The notes: generated by a model not told the origin, from the sequence alone. A stretch of 64,000 nucleotides of DNA from Brevibacillus sedimenti (GCF_020923495.1 NZ_CP064048.1:3163001-3227000), one strand, 5' to 3'; positions 25,896-35,446 are shown, counted from the first letter of the stretch. Program-made: numbers and translations.

Positions 25896-27230
25896 TTACT
25901 TGTACTCTCCTTTCAGGTACTGGTAAAACGGCTGATCCACCCAGAACTGGTAGCTGGAGATCGTAACCGCCGGGTTGATTTTCTTCAGCCCGCCGATGAC
26001 CTGTTGTGACTGTTCACTCAAGGTGAACGTCTGGGCGATGAATCGGCCGTCCTTCAGCACGTGGTTGGTGATCACCGGATACCCCTCCAGCTCTGTCAGC
26101 GAATAGTAGAGCGGCTGCCACCAGGAACCTTTCAACAGGCCGGTCACGTCTTCCTGGTTGCGTTTGGCGTATCGGAGAATGAGCGGCTCAAAGCGCTGCT
26201 TCTCCTCGACGCTGGCAAATTCAAAGCTCAGGTCGTACTCTTTGGCGTAGGCGATGTGGTTGCCGTTCTCTATCGGCACCACACGGTAATCCTCCGTCTG
26301 GACCGGTTCTCCCCACTCTTTCAGATAGACGAATGCGGACGTTTTCGGCTCCAGCTGCACCCTGGCCTGAATGCCCTCGCTGCGCAGGAGGCCGATCAGC
26401 TGGATGGCGTGAACGATGTCGCTGTGGCCGTAAGTGATGGTGCGCTCCGGAGCAAAATGGGGATCAAACCGCGTGTCTTTCAAGTTATAGCCGGTGATCA
26501 GGTTTTGCTTGAGCGCTTCGTCCACGACTTTTTGCAGGTCTTCGGCCCGGATGATCTGCGACTCATTCCAGGCTTGGACCAGCTTCCCTATGATGTCGTC
26601 ATCGCTCAGATACCCGAGCGCGTTCTGGCTTTGACCGTGAAATTCGGCGACTTTGCCGAGGAGTTGATACGCCAGATCCGCCGTCGTGGCGGCATTCGCT
26701 GTTACGCCCGTCAGCGCGTCGGGGGCGACCAGTCCGCTGTCCAATGCGGCCGCCAATTCCTGTGCCGCCTGATGCGGGACGACGCCGTTCTTCGTATAGG
26801 TCCATCCCGCCTTTTTCCAGGCAGCAGCCACTTTTTCCTCGGTATAGGTGTAGGCCAGTTCCTTCAGTTCGGCCGCCTTCACGGCCGCGCTGAGCGCTTC
26901 CCAAACGGGCAGTTTGCCGGCATCAGCTGTGCCTTGCGGGAACAGCGACGGAATCGACGGTGGTGCTTCCGTTAGACCGGAAGCCGTCCCCAAAATGCTG
27001 CCCAACGCGGCAGCAAACTGAGCGGGCGTGACTTCGCCAGACAGCTTGACGCCGTACTGTCGTTCGATGTAAGCAGCCCACTCGTTTGTAACGGTTTTGG
27101 CCGGTGTCGATTGGACGACAGCTGCGACAGGCGGGACGGCGGGTGTGGCCCATACGGCTGTGGGCATGCCGATCGCGGCGAGCAGGGCGGCTGATGCCGC
27201 CGCATGAATCAGGGGACGAGACTTGGACAT
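25896..27230 (-). CDS. Secreted protein of unknown function
   Basis: 444 residues from the ATG at 27230, which follows AAGGAGG. A signal peptide (basic start, then AAASAALLAAIGMPTAVWA) indicates export. The N-terminal half is Ala-rich with two or three S-layer-homology-like or helical repeats (AAAWKKAGW, ALDSGLVAP), and the C-terminal half is a compact alpha/beta domain ending in an aromatic-rich segment. No catalytic motif is recognised. The promoter region carries a striking pair of inverted 11-bp repeats. No operon partner. Confidence 0.7.
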   Translation of the reverse strand: MSKSRPLIHAAASAALLAAIGMPTAVWATPAVPPVAAVVQSTPAKTVTNEWAAYIERQYGVKLSGEVTPAQFAAALGSILGTASGLTEAPPSIPSLFPQGTADAGKLPVWEALSAAVKAAELKELAYTYTEEKVAAAWKKAGWTYTKNGVVPHQAAQELAAALDSGLVAPDALTGVTANAATTADLAYQLLGKVAEFHGQSQNALGYLSDDDIIGKLVQAWNESQIIRAEDLQKVVDEALKQNLITGYNLKDTRFDPHFAPERTITYGHSDIVHAIQLIGLLRSEGIQARVQLEPKTSAFVYLKEWGEPVQTEDYRVVPIENGNHIAYAKEYDLSFEFASVEEKQRFEPLILRYAKRNQEDVTGLLKGSWWQPLYYSLTELEGYPVITNHVLKDGRFIAQTFTLSEQSQQVIGGLKKINPAVTISSYQFWVDQPFYQYLKGEYK

Positions 27231-27244
27231 GGCAAATCCTCCTT

Positions 27245-27311
27245 GTAACGTTATGAAATAACCTATTAATCCTGTTTGTTTACTTTGATTTATGATTGAG
27301 CATAACGTTAC
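27245..27311. promoter_or_regulatory. Pair of inverted 11-bp sites flanking the promoter of the secreted protein
   Basis: GTAACGTTATG at 27245-27255 and its exact reverse complement CATAACGTTAC at 27301-27311 bracket an AT-rich stretch. The core TAACGTTA is itself palindromic, so each site could bind a dimer. Centres are 56 bases apart, about five helical turns. Confidence 0.5.
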
Positions 27312-27329
27312 CATCCTGACCGCGGCGTG

Positions 27330-28187
27330 TCAAGATTGTCTTCGTACGACCGGAATCCACAGCTCGTTTCTCTTCTCTTCGACTGGCAGATAACATTCGA
27401 TTGCGGGCAAATCAGCCAGATCATAGGCGGAGGCGGGAAGCCACTCCGTGTAGAGACGTTTCCAGATATCCTGCATACCGTCCGGGGAGCCGGGCACCTC
27501 AAACACGGCCCACGTCGCTGCCGGAACGTTCATTTTGACCATGCCGTCTGGCGGCAGTTGGTCAGACACAATCGCCATGATATAGTCAAATGCTTCGCTC
27601 CTGCCCCATTCTCCATTCGCACAGACCCCCAGGATTCCGCACATCGGGTGGTTTGCCTTGCGCATCTCCCATAGTTTTTCAAAAATTCCCCGCTCACCTG
27701 CATCCTTCCAGATGCCGGGCACCGTGTGAAACGCCTGTTCCGTGTTGACGCGCTCTTTCCAGCCGACCAGGGAAAATCCGCCGACGTCCTCGATCCTGTA
27801 GCTCATTTCCACAGCGCCTTTGATTGAAAATTGAAAGGATATGCGCGGAAAGGCCTTCAGTCTTGTCCCGGCGCTGCGTGCAGCCGTCGGCGTCGTGCCG
27901 TGCAGGTTTTGAAACGCCCGGGCAAATGCCTCGGGCGAATCATAGCCGTACTTGAGGGCAAGATCCACGACTTTGATCCGGCTGTTTTGCAGTTCAAATG
28001 CCGCCAAGGTGAGACGCCGTCTCCTGATGTATTCCGACAGCGATACTTCGGCCATGAAAGAAAACATGCGTTGAAAGTGGTACGCAGAGCAGCAGGCCAC
28101 TTTGGCCGCTTCCGCGTAATCAATCTCGTCGGCAAGATGATCTTCGATGTAACGAATCGCCTCATTCATTCGTTTGACCCAATCCAT
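27330..28187 (-). CDS. AraC family regulator with GyrI-like effector domain
   Basis: 285 residues. Two helix-turn-helix motifs at about 25-105 (VACCSAYHFQRMFSFMAEVSLSEYIRRRR and YGYDSPEAFARAFQNLHGTTP) define the AraC/XylS DNA-binding domain, here at the N-terminus. A GyrI/AraC-E-type effector-binding domain (about 130-285) follows, as in B. subtilis BltR/Rob-like regulators that sense hydrophobic drugs. The start is ATG 28187, ten bases after AAGGA; GTG 28193 is possible. Target genes unknown. Confidence 0.88.
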   Translation of the reverse strand: MDWVKRMNEAIRYIEDHLADEIDYAEAAKVACCSAYHFQRMFSFMAEVSLSEYIRRRRLTLAAFELQNSRIKVVDLALKYGYDSPEAFARAFQNLHGTTPTAARSAGTRLKAFPRISFQFSIKGAVEMSYRIEDVGGFSLVGWKERVNTEQAFHTVPGIWKDAGERGIFEKLWEMRKANHPMCGILGVCANGEWGRSEAFDYIMAIVSDQLPPDGMVKMNVPAATWAVFEVPGSPDGMQDIWKRLYTEWLPASAYDLADLPAIECYLPVEEKRNELWIPVVRRQS

Positions 28188-28305
28188 TCTCACGCCATCC
28201 TTTTGGTATGTATGTTAACCCAATCGCAAACGCAACGCCTTGCATTTTGTGCACAAGATTGCAAGGTCATCCCGCATCACTTCCACTTCGCCGCTGTTTT
28301 TCCTG

Positions 28306-28376
28306 CAAAAAAACGGCACCGTTTTCCCAGGGGGCCGGGCTGGAAAGGCCGCGCTGCCCGCGGGAAACAGTGCCGT
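28306..28376 (-). terminator. Large terminator of the mmsA-aminotransferase operon
   Basis: On the minus strand ACGGCACTGTTTCCC pairs with GGGAAAACGGTGCCGT with minor bulges, encloses a GC-rich inner loop, and is followed by TTTTTTT. It lies 30 bases after the aminotransferase stop. Confidence 0.8.
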
Positions 28377-28406
28377 ATCGCTTTTATCGAGAATTTTGTG
28401 CCTGTA

Positions 28407-29771
28407 CTAGGCCAATTCCTCAAACGCTTCCCGCAGGACGCGGGCGATGAAATCAAGGTCGTCGCTGGTCGTGGAGAACGGCGGGGAGAGCGTCAGGATG
28501 TTGTTGTAGCCGGGAACCGTGTCCCCGTTGCGGCCGATGATCAGGCCGCGCTGCTTACAGGCGGCGATCACCCTGGTCAGCTTGTCGGGGGCGGCCGGTT
28601 CCTTGGTGTCCCGATTCTCCACCATTTCAATGCCCATCAGGAAGCCGAAGCTGCGGATGTCGCCCACATGCGGGTGATTCTCCAGGAACGCAAGCTTTTC
28701 CCGCAGTTCCACGCCGAGCCGTTCCGCCTTTTCGATCAGCTTTTCTTCTTCCATGATCTCCAGGTTTTTCAATGCCACTGCACAGGCCGCGGGATTGCCG
28801 CCAAAGGTGTTGACGTGGCGGAAGTGCAGGTTTACCCCCTGTTCGTTGAACTTGTCGGCGATGTCTGCCCGTACCGCCGTCGCTGATAACGGCAAATAGG
28901 CGCTGGTGATCCCTTTGGCCATCGTCACGATGTCCGGCTTGACGCCGAAGTTCTGGTGGCCGAATTTCCGCCCGGAACGGCCAAAGCCGCAGATCACTTC
29001 GTCCACGATCAAGAGAACACCGTATTTGTCGCAGATTTCCCGCACTTTCGGCAGGTACTCCGGCGGAGGAACGATCACGCCGCCGCCGGTGATCACCGGC
29101 TCCATGATGACGCCGGCCACGGTCTCCGCCCCTTCCCAGTTGATCACCTCGTCATAGACCTGCGCGCACTCCAGGCTGCAACTGCCGTACGATTTGCCGA
29201 ACGGACAGCGGTAGCAGTACGGCGGCGAGACGTGCAGAAAGCCTGGCGCCAGCGGCTCGTATTTATGCTTGCGGATCGACTGGCCGGTCGCCGCCAACGC
29301 TCCCATCGTATTGCCGTGATAGGCGCGATGGCGGGATATGAACTTGTACCGGCCGGGCTGGCCGTTTTGGTGGTGGTACTGTCGGGCGATTTTGAACGCC
29401 ACTTCGTTCGCTTCCGATCCGCTGTTGGAAAAGAAGACGCGGTACTCGCCGCCCAGCCATTCGCTCACTTTTTCCGAGAGCTTGATCGCCGGCACGTGGC
29501 TTTGCGTCAGCGGGAAATAGGCGAGCGATTTCAACTGCTCGTAGGCCGCCTGCGCCAGTTCCTCCCGACCGTACCCGATGTTGACGCACCACAGGCCGGA
29601 CATCCCGTCCAGATACCGGTTGCCGTCGATATCGGTCACCCAGGAACCGCTCGCTCCGGTGACGATCATCGGGTTGGGGTTGTACGGGGACATGTGGTGC
29701 CACATGTGGGCCCGGTCCTTTGCCAACAGCTCTTCCTTGTCAAGGATTTGCGTCCGCTGCTCTTGAGTCAT
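28407..29771 (-). CDS. Class III aminotransferase, probable beta-alanine transaminase
   Basis: PLP enzyme of 454 residues. GSEANEVAFKIARQYH, AYHGNTMGA, LIVDEVICGFGRSG and TMAKGITSAY (Schiff-base Lys) define the omega-aminotransferase group. Next to mmsA and downstream of the pyrimidine genes it would convert beta-alanine to malonic semialdehyde, the role of PydD-like enzymes; substrate is inferred from context. AAGGAGG precedes the ATG. A Cys-rich insertion (CYRCPFGKSYGSCSLEC) near residue 190 is unusual but seen in some members. Confidence 0.88.
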   Translation of the reverse strand: MTQEQRTQILDKEELLAKDRAHMWHHMSPYNPNPMIVTGASGSWVTDIDGNRYLDGMSGLWCVNIGYGREELAQAAYEQLKSLAYFPLTQSHVPAIKLSEKVSEWLGGEYRVFFSNSGSEANEVAFKIARQYHHQNGQPGRYKFISRHRAYHGNTMGALAATGQSIRKHKYEPLAPGFLHVSPPYCYRCPFGKSYGSCSLECAQVYDEVINWEGAETVAGVIMEPVITGGGVIVPPPEYLPKVREICDKYGVLLIVDEVICGFGRSGRKFGHQNFGVKPDIVTMAKGITSAYLPLSATAVRADIADKFNEQGVNLHFRHVNTFGGNPAACAVALKNLEIMEEEKLIEKAERLGVELREKLAFLENHPHVGDIRSFGFLMGIEMVENRDTKEPAAPDKLTRVIAACKQRGLIIGRNGDTVPGYNNILTLSPPFSTTSDDLDFIARVLREAFEELA

Positions 29772-29789
29772 CTGCCGTTCCTCCTTTCG

Positions 29790-31298
29790 TTATTTCACAA
29801 ACACTTTCTGCGATCCGATGGCGGTATCGCCGTCGTCAAACCAGCGGGACGTCACCGTCTTTTTCTTGGTGAAAAACTCGACGCCGTCCTTGCCGTTGGC
29901 GTGCAGGTCGCCGTAGAACGAATGCTTCCAGCCGGAGAAGGCAAAGAAGCCCATCGGCGCCGGAACGCCCACGTTGACACCGACCATGCCGGCCTCGACG
30001 CGCTGGACGAACTCCCGCCCCCATTTGCCGTTGTTGGTGTAAATGGTGGCACCGTTGCCGAAACGCGACTTGCTGATGACCGCCAGCCCCTCTTCAAAAT
30101 CGCGGACCCGCAGCACGCTTAACACCGGCGCAAAAATCTCGTCGCGGACGATGACCATTTCCGCATCCGCGTGGTCGAAGATGGTCGGACCGAGGAAAAA
30201 GCCCTCCCGTTTGGCCTTGGCGTCTTCCCGGCCGTCCCGGACCAGACGGGCACCGGCAGCGATCCCTTTCTCGATGTAGCCGTGCACTTTTTCCAGATGA
30301 GCCGGCCGGATGACTGGCCCCAGATCGACGCCCGGCTCCAGTCCGTTGCCCATCTTCAGCGCGTCGGACTCTTCGACCAGGTATTGAATCAGCTCGTCGG
30401 CGATCTCCTCCACCGCGACGACGACACTGGCCGCCATACAGCGCTCCCCTGCACAGCCAAATGCTGAGCTGACAATCGTTTTGGCGGCGCGGCGCAGGTC
30501 GGTGTCAGGCATGACGAGATGATGGTTTTTCGCGCCGGCCAGCGCCTGCACCCGTTTGCCGTGAGCAGAAGCCGTTTTGTAGACGTACTCCGCGACGGGC
30601 TGGGAACCGACGAACGAAATGGCTTTCACATCCGGATGCTCCAGCAGGCCGTTGACGACGTCGTGAGCGCCGTTGACCACGTTGAACACCCCGTCCGGCA
30701 GGCCCGCTTCCTTCAGCAGTTCGGCAATCCGGATGCAGGAGAGCGGCGTGCGCTCGGACGGTTTCAGCACAAAGGTGTTGCCCGCTGTAATGGCAATCGG
30801 GTACATCCACATCGGCACCATCAGCGGGAAGTTGAACGGCGTGATGCCGGCCACGACGCCCAGCGGAAAGCGGATTACCTGACAGTCGATGCCCTTGGCA
30901 ATGTTGGGCAGCGACTCGCTCATCAACAGCGTCGGCATCCCGGCGGCAAACTCCACCATCTCAATCCCGCGCAGCAGTTCGGCGTGCGCCTCGGGCAGGT
31001 TCTTTCCGTTTTCCAGCGTGATCATCCGCGCCAGTTCGTCCTGGTTTTCCCACAGCAAATGCTGGAAGCGAAACATGATGCGCGCCCGCTCCACCACCGG
31101 GGTCTCGCTCCAGGCGGGAAACGCCGCCTTGGCTGCCTGGACAGCCTTGTCCACGTCGTCTTTGGTCGACAGCGGGACGCGCGACAAAAGCTCGCCTGTC
31201 GCCGGATTGGGGATGTCCTCGTAACGGTCGGACTGGGACTGCACCCACTCGCCGGCGATGTAGTTCTTCAGCATGGGCCCTACGGTCGTCGTACTCAT
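29790..31298 (-). CDS. mmsA: (Methyl)malonate-semialdehyde dehydrogenase, CoA-acylating
   Basis: 502-residue aldehyde dehydrogenase. GITPFNFPLMVPMWMYPIA and the catalytic Cys in FGCAGERCMAAS, together with a Lys-Pro-Ser-Glu NAD motif, match MmsA/IolA rather than ordinary ALDH. It would turn malonic semialdehyde into acetyl-CoA plus CO2, closing the beta-alanine route. RBS AAGGAG. First gene of a two-gene operon with the aminotransferase; divergent from the PucR-type regulator. Confidence 0.9.
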   Translation of the reverse strand: MSTTTVGPMLKNYIAGEWVQSQSDRYEDIPNPATGELLSRVPLSTKDDVDKAVQAAKAAFPAWSETPVVERARIMFRFQHLLWENQDELARMITLENGKNLPEAHAELLRGIEMVEFAAGMPTLLMSESLPNIAKGIDCQVIRFPLGVVAGITPFNFPLMVPMWMYPIAITAGNTFVLKPSERTPLSCIRIAELLKEAGLPDGVFNVVNGAHDVVNGLLEHPDVKAISFVGSQPVAEYVYKTASAHGKRVQALAGAKNHHLVMPDTDLRRAAKTIVSSAFGCAGERCMAASVVVAVEEIADELIQYLVEESDALKMGNGLEPGVDLGPVIRPAHLEKVHGYIEKGIAAGARLVRDGREDAKAKREGFFLGPTIFDHADAEMVIVRDEIFAPVLSVLRVRDFEEGLAVISKSRFGNGATIYTNNGKWGREFVQRVEAGMVGVNVGVPAPMGFFAFSGWKHSFYGDLHANGKDGVEFFTKKKTVTSRWFDDGDTAIGSQKVFVK

Positions 31299-31362
31299 TG
31301 CTTCAACTCCTTACAATTTGTTTGATAGTTCCATCTTATCTGAATTTTTCACACGACATCAC

Positions 31363-31391
31363 TAGACAAACTGCAAGTAGTTGGGTAGTAT
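31363..31391 (+). promoter_or_regulatory. Candidate promoter of the PucR-type regulator
   Basis: TAGACA and TAGTAT separated by 17 bases, 33 bases before the ATG at 31424. It lies in the 125-base divergent region shared with mmsA, so regulator binding here could affect both. Confidence 0.5.
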
Positions 31392-31423
31392 TCATCATAC
31401 ATACTGTCAAGAGGAGGAAAAGC

Positions 31424-33099
31424 ATGAACAGCGACTGGCGTCTTACCGTGGCCGATGTCATCAGACGGCCGCTGTTTTGCGATGCGGAGGTGGTGGCCGG
31501 CAGCCGCGGGTTGTCCCGTCCCATCCGCTGGGTCCACGTGCTGGAATCGGCCGACACCTGTCAGTTCCTCAACGGCGGCGAACTGATCCTGTCCACCGGC
31601 CTTGGATTCGGCGAGGCCAAAGAGAAACGGCTGGCCTATCTGTCCGAGCTGATTCGCCGCAAAGCGGTCGGCCTCTGTATCGAGCTGGGCGCCTATATCC
31701 CGCACGTGCCGGATGACATGCTGGAACTGGCCGACCATCACGATTTTCCCCTGATCGTGTTCCACCAACCTGTACGATTCGTCGACATCACGCTCGATCT
31801 CCATGAACATCTGATCAACCGGCAGATGCAGGCGCTGCGCAATCTGGAGTCTTACTCGCGCGGCCTGCAGCGTTTGAGCCTGCAGACGCAGGGCATTTCC
31901 AGGATGCTGCAGCATTTTCAGGCGGCCGTGGGAACACAGGTGTTTTTGTACACACCGGAAGCGCCTCCGCAATTTGTGCCGTCGCTCCCGCAGACCGTTC
32001 AGAGCGAACTTGCGTCCATGATGCGCTCCGCCTTTCCCGCTGTTCCCTCGGCGGAGGGGGAAATGGCGTCCTCGCCCTGTCCGACAAAAAGCGCATCGTC
32101 TACCAGCCGGTGACCGCGATGGGCCATCTGCTAGCGTACCTCGGCGTGATTCTGTACGAACGGGAAGCGGACGAGTACCTGCTGCTCACGCTGGATTACA
32201 CAGTCAGCGCTCTGGCCCAGGTCCTGATGCGCCGAATGTTTGCCGAAGAGCAGGCGCTCGCGACGGAAAACCGGCTGTTTGACGACCTGATCATCAACCG
32301 TTCGCTGACGGAAGAGCAGATTCGCGCGCTGCTCGGGCTGGCCGGGACAGGAAAGGCGCCCGTCTACCATATCCTGCTGATGTCCCTGCGGCGTGACGGC
32401 GACGAGCACGCCGCTCCCCTGCCGCCGCACGAACTGACAGGTGTATTCCGTTCGCTCCTCTCGCGGCTGGGCTTTCGCCCGTTTATCCGCTGCAAGGGCA
32501 GCCGCTTTTACCTGCTCGTGATCGGCCCGTACAAAGCTGCAGACGCCCGCCGCTCTCTGGACAAGGCAATGGCCGAGATGAAACGCATCTGCCGGCAGGT
32601 GATGGGAGCGGACACGGACGTGCTGTTTGGCGTCAGCCGTCCAGGCACTCGGCTGGGGGAGGCCGGCAGGCACCTGACAGAGGCGGAACAGGCGCTCGCC
32701 TTTCAGCACGATTCTCCAAGCCCCTATTTTGCCGATCTTGGCCTGTTTCGCCTGCTCTTTCACGTTCCGCATGAATCGGTGTTGAAGCCGTTCATCAACG
32801 ATTACCTGGGGGCGCTGATCGACTACGACGAAAAACACGGCACACAGCTCGTCCACACACTGCGTGTCTACCTTGATTCCAACCTCTCCAAGCAGGAGAC
32901 GGCCACGAAACTCTACATTCACCGCCAAACCTTGTATCACCGTCTGGAAAAGATTGAAGAGATCCTTCCGCCTGACTATGCCCATCCGCACCACCGGCTT
33001 TGTCTCGAAATTGCCCTGCGTGCCTATGAATGGCTGAACCACAGACCGGCCGCTGCCCCCTTCCGTCCGGACGAACAAACGGCGCGACCGTCACGCTGA
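31424..33099 (+). pseudogene. PucR family transcriptional regulator, frameshifted
   Basis: Two adjacent frames encode the two halves of one PucR-like regulator. The first (from ATG 31424, RBS GAGGAGG) holds the PucR N-terminal ligand domain with VLESADTCQFLNGGELILSTG. The second, readable from about 32045 in the previous frame, holds the GAF-like middle and the C-terminal PucR-type helix-turn-helix (SNLSKQETATKLYIHRQTLYHRLEKIEE). Adding one G to the GGGGG run at 32056-32060 would restore a 558-residue protein of normal length. Either the gene is inactive or the sequence lacks one base. It is placed to control mmsA and probably the preT operon. Confidence 0.85.
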
Positions 33100-33118
33100 C
33101 GTGACGGGACGCGCCGTT
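33078..33118. terminator. Terminator overlapping the end of the PucR-type gene
   Basis: AACGGCGCG/CGCGCCGTT and CCGTCAC/GTGACGG form a long, once-interrupted stem with the regulator's stop codon in the six-base loop. It separates convergent genes; T-tracts are weak on both sides. Confidence 0.65.
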
Positions 33119-33144
33119 CAATTGGGGTTGTCTGTGTGTCTGCC

Positions 33145-35400
33145 TCAACGGCGGGATCTGGCCGGATAGGTAATTTGCATGTCATACCAAGCCATCCTGC
33201 CTTTTTCCAGTTGAATGACGATTCGGTACGGTCCGGGTTCGGCCAAATCCACCGTCAGCGTTTCGGGATTGTCTTCGCTGTCGGTGGAGCCGATCAGATT
33301 TCTGTCACCATCGTAGACGTACAGATTGACATCGGCATCGCCGATCCATTCCGCAGTCACGGTCATTTCACCCGCCTGCTTGGCCCGGATCCAATACGTG
33401 TGATCCCTGTTATTACGCGAATTTTCGATAAGTCGCCCCGTTTTGACTTCTGTTATCCAATCGTCGGACAGCAGCTTGCCGTTGGCTGCCAGAGCGTACG
33501 GCTGAGGCCCCTTGGGGATGTTGTAGCCCTCTACCGTCACCGTGTAGATGCCTTCCTCGGGATGCTTGATCCAGACCTGCTCCACGTTGTTGAGGTTGTC
33601 CACTTCATCGTCGTAGGGATAGCGGAAAAAGTCGTTGCCGTTCAAGGTCTCGCCGCTTGGCGTTACTACTCGCAGGTTCAGATCGTTGACCAGCGTGCGC
33701 GTGGCTGCCAGGGAAGCCGGGTAATCTGTCCAGGCCAGGGTGATGGCCAGCGGTTGGGAATCGTCCGTCACCTTGAGACGGTAGGTGGCTTCATCCCCTG
33801 TTTTCATTCCCTTTTTCTCATCCACAAAGCTCGTCTCGATCGCACGCTGCAGGTTGGCTCGTCCAAAACCCTGCAAGCGCATGTCTTCGTCCAAATCGTC
33901 GGCGCCGCTGATGAGCATTGCCTTGATCAACGCCCCGCTTGGATTGTCCACGCCGTTTTCCTGCAGGTACTGACGGACTTGGGCCACACCGCCGGCCAAC
34001 ACTGGCGTCGCCATGCTTGTCCCGCTGAGATAGGCGTAGAACTCATCAAAATGTCCGTGATAATTCTCGTCGGGTGCCAAAGAGGAACGCGTGGACAGGA
34101 TGTAGCTTCCCGGCGCGACCAGATCGGGCTTGAGGCGGCCGTCCGCCGTCGTCCCCCGGCTGCTGAATTCGGCTACCTCGTCCGGGTCGTCCGCTTCGTA
34201 ATCATCCAGCTCCGGCCGGTCGTTCTCGGTAGCGCCCACGGCGATCACGTTTTTGGCTGTCGCCGGCGTGCCGATGGTCTCGTATCCGTATACGCCCGAA
34301 TTGCCGGCCGCCACCAATGCCGTCATGTCCGGATGTTCCCAGAGGAACTGGTCGAACAAAAACGAGTCCAGGCCGTATTCGCCATAGTCATCGACGCCCC
34401 AGGAATCGGAGTGGATGCGCGCGCCTTCCGCGTAAGCCTCCTCCAGAATGTCATGGACATCTCCGGCCAGATATCCGTCTTCGTCCAGCATGGAATGAAA
34501 GACGAGCTTCGCATCGGGAGCCATGCCTTTGTACTGGCCGTCTGACGCTTTGCCGGTGCCCACGATCGAGCCCGCCACGTGAGTGCCGTGGCCGTCAGGG
34601 TCGCTGGCATCCCCTTGGCGCCCGATGGCATAGAGCTCTTTCACCTGGCCTTCAAAATCCGGGTGGATCTGATCGGGATCGCCGGTGTCCAGGCCGCTGT
34701 CCGCTACGCCGACAATCTGCCCTTCGCCGGTGTAGCCGGTGGAGGCCAGGTAGTCGGAATGGATGATTGCCGCCGCCCGGTCATTGCGAAGTTTTCGCTC
34801 CAAAACGGGAACGACGGCGATGACCTCGTCGGATTGGATTACCTCTTCCAGACTGCGGCCGCTCAGCCGCGCCATCGAGATGTGGGGAGCTTCCTCCAGG
34901 CTTTTCACTTGTCTGGCTTCCCCGTCTTTCACGATCCGCTTCAAGGTGCGCTCCATGTCGACACGGTGGTCAAACCCGATGACCGCTACCTCCACATCCG
35001 CCCGCTTGCCGAGGGTGGAGCGCAGCGACGGCGACACCTTGGAGACGGGATGAAACGGGAGGACGTCCCTGACGAACGGCAGCTTTTTCAGCGCCCGCCG
35101 CGCTTTTTCCTCGTCCACCCGGGCAATGAACGCGTAATCGGGTATGTAATCCCCCAGGGTTACGCCCAGGTCTTCCACCTGCTCCTTCCACTCTTCCACC
35201 ACCGGACCGTCAAACTGTATGACGATCAGATCCGTGCTTCCCTTCTGCGACGTTTGGGAAGCGAGTGAAAGTTCCTCTTTCGCCTCGATCGCCAGTCTGC
35301 CCTTGCGCCCCTCTTCCCGCTTGGCGCTGACAGGCAGTTGACCGACCATCAAGGATACGACCAGTGTCATGGATAGTGCCGCATGCCATTTGAACCGCAA
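33145..35400 (-). CDS. Secreted subtilisin-like serine protease (KP-43 type)
   Basis: S8 family protease of 751 residues from a TTG start (AGAGGG upstream) that gives a good signal peptide ending PVSA. A propeptide-like region runs to about 205. The catalytic triad is Asp234 (VADSGLDTG), His274 (DGHGTHVAG) and Ser462 (SGTSMATP). After residue 520 come beta-sandwich domains resembling the proprotein-convertase-like and pre-peptidase C-terminal (PPC) modules. This large architecture matches oxidatively stable KP-43-like alkaline proteases. Exported, degrades external protein. Monocistronic, with a palindrome at its promoter. Confidence 0.92.
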   Translation of the reverse strand: MRFKWHAALSMTLVVSLMVGQLPVSAKREEGRKGRLAIEAKEELSLASQTSQKGSTDLIVIQFDGPVVEEWKEQVEDLGVTLGDYIPDYAFIARVDEEKARRALKKLPFVRDVLPFHPVSKVSPSLRSTLGKRADVEVAVIGFDHRVDMERTLKRIVKDGEARQVKSLEEAPHISMARLSGRSLEEVIQSDEVIAVVPVLERKLRNDRAAAIIHSDYLASTGYTGEGQIVGVADSGLDTGDPDQIHPDFEGQVKELYAIGRQGDASDPDGHGTHVAGSIVGTGKASDGQYKGMAPDAKLVFHSMLDEDGYLAGDVHDILEEAYAEGARIHSDSWGVDDYGEYGLDSFLFDQFLWEHPDMTALVAAGNSGVYGYETIGTPATAKNVIAVGATENDRPELDDYEADDPDEVAEFSSRGTTADGRLKPDLVAPGSYILSTRSSLAPDENYHGHFDEFYAYLSGTSMATPVLAGGVAQVRQYLQENGVDNPSGALIKAMLISGADDLDEDMRLQGFGRANLQRAIETSFVDEKKGMKTGDEATYRLKVTDDSQPLAITLAWTDYPASLAATRTLVNDLNLRVVTPSGETLNGNDFFRYPYDDEVDNLNNVEQVWIKHPEEGIYTVTVEGYNIPKGPQPYALAANGKLLSDDWITEVKTGRLIENSRNNRDHTYWIRAKQAGEMTVTAEWIGDADVNLYVYDGDRNLIGSTDSEDNPETLTVDLAEPGPYRIVIQLEKGRMAWYDMQITYPARSRR

Positions 35401-35426
35401 AGAATCAACACCCTCTTCCCATTGTT

Positions 35427-35446
35427 GTATAATGTTTCCATTATAC
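35427..35446. promoter_or_regulatory. Palindromic operator overlapping the protease promoter
   Basis: Arms GTATAATG and CATTATAC are perfect inverted repeats around TTTC. On the minus strand the arm contains TATAAT at 35440-35445, with a weak TTTCCC -35 seventeen bases upstream. A dimeric protein bound here would block RNA polymerase. Confidence 0.5.

Noticed and set aside
32040..32090. Programmed -1 frameshifting in the PucR-type gene
   Set aside because: The G run followed by AAA resembles a slip site, but the heptamer does not fit the X-XXY-YYZ rule in the zero frame and no downstream stimulatory stem is obvious. A missing base is simpler.
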